From Carnobacterium_B sp040274945 (GTDB taxonomy: Bacteria > Bacillota > Bacilli > Lactobacillales > Carnobacteriaceae), in the NCBI RefSeq assembly GCF_040274945.1, contig NZ_JBEMAR010000009.1:1-64000 (forward strand): a stretch of DNA of 64,000 nucleotides, read 5' to 3'. Under the pieces are notes generated by a model. That model made no database searches, was not told where the DNA came from, and saw only the letters and a program-made list of their open reading frames with translations. Positions 58,851 to 64,000 of this stretch are shown here, in pieces; the first letter of the stretch is position 1, and each line of letters starts with the position of its first letter. A program made the position numbers and the translations under genes.

Positions 58851-59683
58851 ATAAACTACTCCTTTATAATTTTTTTATAAAAATATGCAGTCTAAATAAA
58901 CTAAAATCACTCTTTTTCTAGTATATTTTAGGAATCAGATATGACAAATTTGAGGCTGGTTTTAATTAATTATGAGGAAATTTAAGAAAGTAAAGCGAGG
59001 TTAAAAGTAGGTTTATCAAAGAGGAACTAAAAAAAGAGTCATTTAAATAAATTTTTTAGTGTTTCATAAAATAAAATTATTTAAAGCCACCTTTTATGTG
59101 GTTGTGTTGAGGTGTGGTTCTAAAAATAAAATAAATTACTTGATGAATAATTCACAAACAAATAGTAACAACAAATTGTGAAAAAAATATTAATTTAATT
59201 TTTTTTAAAAAAATAAATTAACCAATTGAATACTTGTTTATCAACAGATTTCATCCTATTTTATTTTTATTAATATAATTATCTTAAAAAATAGTTATTA
59301 AATTCACATTTTAATTTTAATAAAAAAGCAATTTTTTTCAAACTCCTCCTTTTTTACTATTTTATAAATAGACCATGTCACTAAACATAGATACTCTTTC
59401 TTATTTTGTAACAAGGTAAATATATTCAACTAATATAAAAATTACTAGAGTGTTACTTAAATAAATCTAATGAATCTCAAAGGTATGGCGGTCAGGATGA
59501 CCTAGGATAAATCTGAGGTGTTACTTTAGGGAATTAAACGAAGTATTCATTAAATAAATTGTTAGTAAATTTTTTTAATGAATCTACTATCAATTTGATA
59601 TCCAGAGTATAGCAAGTACTATTTATTAACGCTACTTTTTATAATTAAATTCTAATTAAAAAGTTTTATTTTGTGACAAAAGT
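58851..59683. other. Long AT-rich non-coding region upstream of the EPS operon
   Basis: Over 800 bp without a credible gene. Base composition is more AT-rich than the neighbours, with many A/T runs. It contains the EPS promoter at 58920-58947. A short GC-richer patch at about 59485-59520 (GGTATGGCGGTCAGGATGACC) includes a GGTCA...TGACC inverted repeat. I see no tRNA, insertion-sequence ends or clear terminator. Confidence 0.6.
58920..58947 (-). promoter_or_regulatory. EPS operon promoter
   Basis: On the minus strand TTGTCA (-35, 58942-58947), a 16-bp spacer and TATACT (-10, 58920-58925), about 70 bp upstream of the first EPS gene. Five of six bases fit at each box. Confidence 0.6.
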
Positions 59684-59734
59684 ATGTACAACTCCAATAA
59701 AAAGGCTTGAATACAGGAAATTAGAGTTGTACAT
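59684..59734 (-). terminator. Terminator after the copper-storage gene
   Basis: A perfect 11-bp inverted repeat (ATGTACAACTC at 59684-59694, GAGTTGTACAT at 59724-59734) with a 29-base loop. It lies 30 bp after the stop of the minus-strand Cys-rich gene; only a short T-rich stretch follows. Confidence 0.6.
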
Positions 59735-59764
59735 TTTTAAATTTTATATTAAAAAATCAATTGA

Positions 59765-60088
59765 TTATTTATACCTTCTACACAATTCTGCACATTCCAA
59801 ACAAACCTTTGCACATCTTTGACAGTGATCATGTTCATGTTTTTCACATTCTTTTCCGCAAGCCTGACAGATAGTCGCACATAAAGCTATTAAGTCTGTT
59901 GTTAGAGCACTTTCACGGGTTATTGCTGTTGAAGCAAATGCACAAATATCAGCGCATTCTCTATCTAATCTTATACATTCTACCATCATTTGAACATGAT
60001 CTTCCTCTAGACAAGCATCAAAACATTCATTACATACGCGCTGACACTCAAACATTTTTTCTGAAATCTTCACTAATTGTTCTTGCAT
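59765..60088 (-). CDS. Four-helix-bundle copper-binding protein (Csp / DUF326)
   Basis: A 107-residue Cys-rich protein with 16 Cys residues in CXXXC-type repeats (FECQRVCNECFDAC at 13-26, IC...LC...TICQACGKEC, HCQRCAKVCLECAELC). This is the DUF326 / copper storage protein pattern, where Cys residues line the inside of a four-helix bundle and hold many Cu(I) ions. There is no signal peptide, so it is cytosolic like Csp3. His residues (KHEHDHC) near residue 85 add metal ligands. AGGAGGG precedes the ATG. No copper ATPase or CsoR gene is adjacent; it is monocistronic. Confidence 0.88.
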   Translation of the reverse strand: MQEQLVKISEKMFECQRVCNECFDACLEEDHVQMMVECIRLDRECADICAFASTAITRESALTTDLIALCATICQACGKECEKHEHDHCQRCAKVCLECAELCRRYK

Positions 60089-60210
60089 TCTATCCCTCCT
60101 ATAATTTTTTTACACTTTTAGTATAAGTCTTTTAGAAAGGGCTATCAAATGAAACCATTTTTATTTTCCAATCGGATTTTTTAGCCATACATAAAGTTCC
60201 ATACAACGAA

Positions 60211-60257
60211 AAAAAGAGCTTTAAACCAAAGAAAAAACTTTGATTTAGAGCTCTTTC
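60211..60257 (-). terminator. Terminator after the HAD phosphatase gene
   Basis: A long imperfect inverted repeat (AAAGAGCTTTAAACCAAAG and CTTTGATTTAGAGCTCTTT) with a T-rich tail on the minus strand. It is about 55 bp after the stop codon. Confidence 0.8.
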
Positions 60258-60310
60258 ATTTTGAATTTCTCTAACTAGTTTACTAAAAGAACTTTATAAA
60301 CTAAATTTAA

Positions 60311-61123
60311 TTAATTTTGTAATGCCCATTCATAAATTGCATGGGCCACGCCATCTTCTTGATTAGATTTAGTTTCATGCTTAGCAACTTGTTTAATAGA
60401 GTCTACCGCATTGCCCATAGCAACGCTTGTACCAGCTACTTTCATCATATCTAAATCGTTCTCTCCATCACCAATCGCCATTACTTCTTCCATAGAAAAT
60501 CCAAGTTTAGTAGCCAATCCTGTCAATGCTTCGCCTTTATTCGCATCTTTCGGCAATAATTCTAGAACATACGATAAGCTTCTGATAGGATAAAAGTTCT
60601 CAGCGATAAAAGATGGCAAAGATGAAGCTAGACGGTCAAGTTCCGTTTCTGTCGCTACATACATTGCTTTAAAAATAGTCAGATCATGTGGTAAATTTTC
60701 TAATGGCAAATGGACTTTTTCCATATCTAAAAGATCGGCATCAAATTGTAGCATTTCCGTTGGTGCACCTGTGTAATAATACTCCTTTTCATCAAAAAAT
60801 GTAAAATTCATCTCAAAGGGTTCAATTAATCGTTCAGCTTGCTTTAAGTGCTTATGATCTAATTCATGCGAATACACAATTTCCCAGGTCGTAGTCTTTT
60901 GTACGACTGTACCGTTTAATGAGATAACATAGCCTTCTTCATCTTGTGGCAACTCTAATTCCTTAAGATACTCATAAACCGCTTGAACAGGTCTTCCTGT
61001 ACATAAAACAATTTTAATACCTGCTTCGCTTGCTTTGGTTATTGACTTTTTAACCTTATCCGTAATCAAATGTTGTTCATTTAATAATGTTCCATCCATA
61101 TCAATTGCAATTAACTTAATCAA
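60311..61123 (-). CDS. HAD-IIB (Cof-type) sugar phosphatase
   Basis: A 270-residue HAD hydrolase of the Cof/YidA subfamily. Motif I is AIDMDGTLLNE (phosphorylated Asp near residue 8), motif II is CTGRP, and motif IV is AIGDGENDLDMM around residues 214-225, with a C2-type cap (about 85-185) between. It dephosphorylates sugar phosphates or similar metabolites; the substrate is not predictable. I chose the TTG at 61123: GGAGG lies eight bases upstream and the protein then begins (M)IKLIAIDMDG as in relatives. The ATG at 61138 is part of the ribosome binding site itself. Confidence 0.88.
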   Translation of the reverse strand: MIKLIAIDMDGTLLNEQHLITDKVKKSITKASEAGIKIVLCTGRPVQAVYEYLKELELPQDEEGYVISLNGTVVQKTTTWEIVYSHELDHKHLKQAERLIEPFEMNFTFFDEKEYYYTGAPTEMLQFDADLLDMEKVHLPLENLPHDLTIFKAMYVATETELDRLASSLPSFIAENFYPIRSLSYVLELLPKDANKGEALTGLATKLGFSMEEVMAIGDGENDLDMMKVAGTSVAMGNAVDSIKQVAKHETKSNQEDGVAHAIYEWALQN

Positions 61124-61166
61124 TTTGTTCTCCTCCATCTAACTATTCCTTTAAATCAGTAGAGTA

Positions 61167-61424
61167 CTAATACTCTTTGTATTCATAGTCTACTCCTTTT
61201 AACGCTTGTTTTACCCATTGATTATGAGTGCTTTCTTGTTTCTGTGTTGATAAATTTTCAATCGATTTTTCAATATCCAAACAAGCTTGAAAGAATTGCA
61301 GCGCATCTTCTTCCATTTTAAATTGAAACTCTTGAGCAAGCTCTTTTGTGTTCGCATAATGCAAAACAACTTCTTTTTCATTTAGATAAACACTAAAAAA
61401 AGTTGAAATTTTTCTTTTTTCCAC
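61167..61424 (-). CDS. Small protein of unknown function
   Basis: An 85-residue protein that I do not recognise. It starts with a GTG, nine bases after GAGGAG. The N-terminal part could form beta strands (KISTFFSVYLNEKEVVLHYA); the middle is helical and acidic (KELAQEFQFKMEEDALQFFQACLDIEKSIENL). One Cys, no signal peptide and no membrane segment. It lies 43 bp upstream of the HAD phosphatase gene on the same strand, so the two are probably co-transcribed. Confidence 0.65.
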   Translation of the reverse strand: MEKRKISTFFSVYLNEKEVVLHYANTKELAQEFQFKMEEDALQFFQACLDIEKSIENLSTQKQESTHNQWVKQALKGVDYEYKEY

Positions 61425-61616
61425 CTTTAGCCACTCCTCACTTGTTTCAATAACAAAAAAATATATCTACTTTATCATACCACTAATTCAGAAAAATCAG
61501 TAGAGGATTACTTTGCAGCATATGTTCTCAAGCCATTTCTTTAAAGTGAAAAAGGATTGATCGTCAAGCCATAATTGACTGAGTCACATTCCTATTTTAG
61601 TATTATTCCCATTCAT

Positions 61617-62474
61617 TTAGTCGAACATTTGGTTATATCGTTGAATAGCAGCCTTTGATTTTTCTAAGTTTGTTACCGTTAAATCGTAGTGTTTGGAAGC
61701 ATAATCATAAAACAAAATATCTACGGCATACATTTGAGTCAACAAAGATATTGTTGCTCCACTTCTTAGAGGAGCTTCATGAGCAAAGGCTGTTTTTAAT
61801 GCAATATCTGCTTCACTACTTAAAGGATTTTCAGTATTGCTTGTAAGCGATACTGTTTTTAATCCAAGTTCTTTTGCGATCATCAATAACGCCAATACTT
61901 CCTTCTTTTCTCCGCTATTTGAAACACCAAAGAACACGGCAGGCTTATCAGAAACCGCCATTGAAGTAACTAATAAGTGTTGGTCAAGTGAACAAACCAT
62001 TATTTTACCCATCCGACTAAATTTTTGTTGAATATCTGAGGCGACGATGTGGGAAGCACCTAGTCCGTATAAGTATACTACAGAACTTTTATGCAACAGC
62101 TCATTTACTTGTTCAATTAGTTTTGTATCCAATACATGGTTGGTTTCTTCAAAAAGATGATTGGTATTGATCAATAACTTCTTTTTTACTTGCTCTAAAT
62201 TTTCATCGGATAAAATATCCGTGTATAGATTGTCTTTAATTCCTTGAGAATCTGCTGATAACTGTAGTTTTAGTTCAGTAAAACCTTTTATTCCAATTGA
62301 TCGACAAAACCGAATGACAGCAGCAGAACTTGATTCTGCTTCCGTTGCCAAGTCAATAGCACTCATTTGAATAACCTTCATTGGATTTTTAAGGATCGTT
62401 TCAGCGATTTTTTTTTCAGATTGTGGTAAAACAACGATCTTTTCTCTAATTTTTAGTAAAACATTGTTTTGCAT
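61617..62474 (-). CDS. murR: MurR/RpiR-family transcriptional regulator
   Basis: A 285-residue regulator. The N-terminal HTH_6 domain (about 1-78) includes LPQSEKKIAETILKNP and MSAIDLATEAESSSAAVIRFCRSIGIKGFTELK. A C-terminal SIS domain (about 105-250) binds a sugar phosphate: YLYGLGASHIVASDIQQKF and FGVSNSGEKKEVL are visible. It lies directly after a PTS EIIBC gene whose sequence resembles MurP, so it probably senses N-acetylmuramate-6-phosphate or a related sugar phosphate; this depends on the PTS call. A good GGAGG precedes the ATG. Confidence 0.82.
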   Translation of the reverse strand: MQNNVLLKIREKIVVLPQSEKKIAETILKNPMKVIQMSAIDLATEAESSSAAVIRFCRSIGIKGFTELKLQLSADSQGIKDNLYTDILSDENLEQVKKKLLINTNHLFEETNHVLDTKLIEQVNELLHKSSVVYLYGLGASHIVASDIQQKFSRMGKIMVCSLDQHLLVTSMAVSDKPAVFFGVSNSGEKKEVLALLMIAKELGLKTVSLTSNTENPLSSEADIALKTAFAHEAPLRSGATISLLTQMYAVDILFYDYASKHYDLTVTNLEKSKAAIQRYNQMFD

Positions 62475-62527
62475 AACTTGCGACCTCCGTAGTCTTTAAG
62501 AAATACTGAAAGATATTTTTCGTAATG

Positions 62528-62566
62528 AAAAAGACATGCAAATCGCTAGACTTACATGCCTTTTTA
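62528..62566 (-). terminator. Hairpin between the PTS and MurR-type genes
   Basis: On the minus strand GGCATGTAA pairs with TTGCATGTC through nine pairs, two of them G-U, followed by TTTTT. The two wobble pairs only form in the minus-strand RNA, which supports a terminator for the PTS gene rather than the opposite direction. Confidence 0.7.
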
Positions 62567-62600
62567 AATGCTATTATTAGTTTACAGTAGTTGAATAGAA

Positions 62601-64000
62601 TTAACCAACAATACTTTCAGCTTCAAACTCATCTGAATCATATCCTACTAATTCAGTTGGCTCCATTGCTGACTTCGGAACTCCAAAGAAGTAAGTTGCT
62701 GCGAATCCACCAGCATAAGCTGCTAATAATCCGACAACATAACCCCACCATTGACCATTAGCGATTAATGGAATCAAAGCAACTCCACTTGGTCCAATTG
62801 CTGTTGCGCCGATTCCACCAAACATTCCGATAACAGCTCCACCAATTCCGCCACCAATACAAGCAGTAATAAAAGGGCGACCTAAAGGCAATGTTACAGC
62901 ATAGATCAAGGGTTCGCCAATTCCTAAAATACCAACAGGCAATGAACCTTTGATCATGTTTGTTAATTGTTTGTTTTTACGACATTTAACCCATAAAGCG
63001 ATTGAAGCTCCCACTTGTCCAGCTCCAGCCATTGCTAAAATTGGTAATAATAATGTCATACCTTGAGAAGCAATCATTTCAATATGGATTGGTGTTAATA
63101 CTTGGTGTAAACCAAACATAACCATAGGTAAGAACAATGCACCTAAAACAAATCCAGCAAATGCTCCACCAACATTTAATACCCAAGTAATGGCGCCTAC
63201 TAAACTAGATGAAACAGCACCCGCGATTGGCATGATCAAGAAAATCGTTACTAATCCAATAGTTAATAAAGAAATCGTCGGTGTTACAATAATATCAATT
63301 GAATCCGGAATAACTTTGTGCAAGCTTTTTTCTACTAATGACAATAGGTAAACAGCTAGGATAACGCCGATAATTCCACCTTGTCCACCAGCCATAGGGG
63401 CACCAGTAAAGATGTTCGTTAACGGTGCTTCAATGTTCATTCCGGGAAGGTAAATCACTCCAGCAATAACTCCACCTAAACCTTCTGTAGCACCAAAAAC
63501 TTTTGCAGCATTGATCCCTACATACACATTCAAGTACAGGAACAATCCGTTTTTAATGATATTTAGTACAACAACGATATTCTCCCAGTTTGCTCCACTG
63601 ATGGTTCCAGCAACTAACATATTCCCAAATATAGAAGCAATACCACCGATAATTCCGGCTCCTACAAATGCTGGAATCAACGGAACAAAAATATTTGCAA
63701 TATCTTTTAACACACGTTTGAACGGTGTATTATTTTTCTTTTTCAACTCAGCTTTTTTCGCTGCTGCTTGTTTTTCAGCTTCAGAACGGCCAGAAGATGC
63801 TGTAACCGTAGATTTTCCAGCAGGAATTTTTTCGCCTAAACGAACACCCGCCATACTCACCATTTGATTGGCTACTTTATTTACTGTACCAGGTCCAACA
63901 ACAACTTGTAATGTATCATCTTCAACAACACCCATTACGCCGTCAATTTTTTTCAATCCTTCAAAATTCACTTTATCGTTATCTTTGATGTCCATACGAA
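62601..64000 (-). CDS. murP: PTS EIIBC component, MurP-like (5' end cut by the window edge)
   Basis: The 3' part of a glucose-superfamily PTS permease, at least 466 residues. The frame continues past the ATG at 63995: the preceding codon is CGT (Arg), which fits the TRLRM sequence after the EIIB Cys, so the N-terminus lies outside the window. The visible part has the EIIB end (GLKKIDGVMGVVEDDTLQVVVGPG), an Ala/Lys-rich linker (about 65-88) and an EIIC domain (about 95-450) with GEPLIYAVTLPLGRP, the sugar-binding motif. No EIIA is fused. The adjacent MurR/RpiR regulator points to N-acetylmuramate; an alpha-glucoside substrate is the alternative. Confidence 0.75.
   Translation of the reverse strand, partial: RMDIKDNDKVNFEGLKKIDGVMGVVEDDTLQVVVGPGTVNKVANQMVSMAGVRLGEKIPAGKSTVTASSGRSEAEKQAAAKKAELKKKNNTPFKRVLKDIANIFVPLIPAFVGAGIIGGIASIFGNMLVAGTISGANWENIVVVLNIIKNGLFLYLNVYVGINAAKVFGATEGLGGVIAGVIYLPGMNIEAPLTNIFTGAPMAGGQGGIIGVILAVYLLSLVEKSLHKVIPDSIDIIVTPTISLLTIGLVTIFLIMPIAGAVSSSLVGAITWVLNVGGAFAGFVLGALFLPMVMFGLHQVLTPIHIEMIASQGMTLLLPILAMAGAGQVGASIALWVKCRKNKQLTNMIKGSLPVGILGIGEPLIYAVTLPLGRPFITACIGGGIGGAVIGMFGGIGATAIGPSGVALIPLIANGQWWGYVVGLLAAYAGGFAATYFFGVPKSAMEPTELVGYDSDEFEAESIVG

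Noticed and set aside
59485..59520. ops/JUMPstart-like element upstream of the EPS operon
   Set aside because: GGCGGT is present but the rest of the enterobacterial ops motif is not, and RfaH control is not expected in Firmicutes.

Overview
The window is AT-rich, single-chromosome DNA from a low-GC Gram-positive of the Lactobacillales. The gene content fits Carnobacteriaceae, most likely Carnobacterium: a maltose-phosphorylase maltodextrin operon, a MutY without its iron-sulfur ligands, a PRD-type mannitol operon, AGGAGG ribosome binding sites and frequent GTG/TTG starts. The genus is inferred from gene content, not from a marker gene. Most genes lie on the minus strand.

Layout. 1-203: leader and tandem promoters of an rRNA operon transcribed leftward out of the window. 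457-16524: a maltose/maltodextrin locus on the minus strand. Read in transcription order it holds two alpha-1,4-type glucosidases, a neopullulanase, two tandem maltodextrin-binding lipoproteins (each with its own promoter), malF, malG, a DUF1189 protein (malA), maltose phosphorylase, beta-phosphoglucomutase and an alpha-1,6-glucosidase. No ATPase (malK/msmK) is present. 16809-18191: D-serine ammonia-lyase. 18290-18573: six units of a 52-bp repeat array. 18655-20538: a LacI-family regulator and a lipid kinase. 20714-25549: perR, gsaB and a ygaE-like exporter, plus an SGNH-like pseudo-hydrolase and a DUF402 phosphatase. 25796-27855: mutY and recX. 27991-32018: a stress cassette (YflT-like, SDR, YflT-like) and an orphan AbiEi-like protein. 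32501-34986: DUF1659, DUF2922, a LysM amidase and a deoxynucleoside kinase. 35216-40464: mannitol operon mtlA-mtlR-mtlF-mtlD. 40861-45068: glmS, a small papain-like protein and lpd. 45256-58850: a 12-gene exopolysaccharide/capsule operon. 59765-64000: a copper-storage protein, a HAD phosphatase, an unknown small gene, a MurR-type regulator and a PTS EIIBC cut by the window edge.

How the genes work together. Imported maltodextrins are trimmed by neopullulanase and the alpha-glucosidases. Maltose is split by phosphorolysis to glucose and beta-glucose-1-phosphate, and PgmB turns the latter into glucose-6-phosphate. Both malE promoters have a CcpA (cre) site over the -35 box. A TGTTACCGGTAACA palindrome lies 11-12 bp upstream of the -35 at two mal promoters, a position that would suit a LacI-family activator. 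The EPS operon has a full Wzx/Wzy/Wzz set, a tyrosine kinase and bacillosamine-type sugar genes (dehydratase, aminotransferase, phospho-sugar transferase). It has no PglD-type acetyltransferase; a FemAB/GNAT-like acyltransferase is the first gene instead.

The most unusual non-coding signals are the 52-bp array (exact spacing equal to about five helical turns) and two related long inverted-repeat elements at 35055-35170 and 43385-43558.
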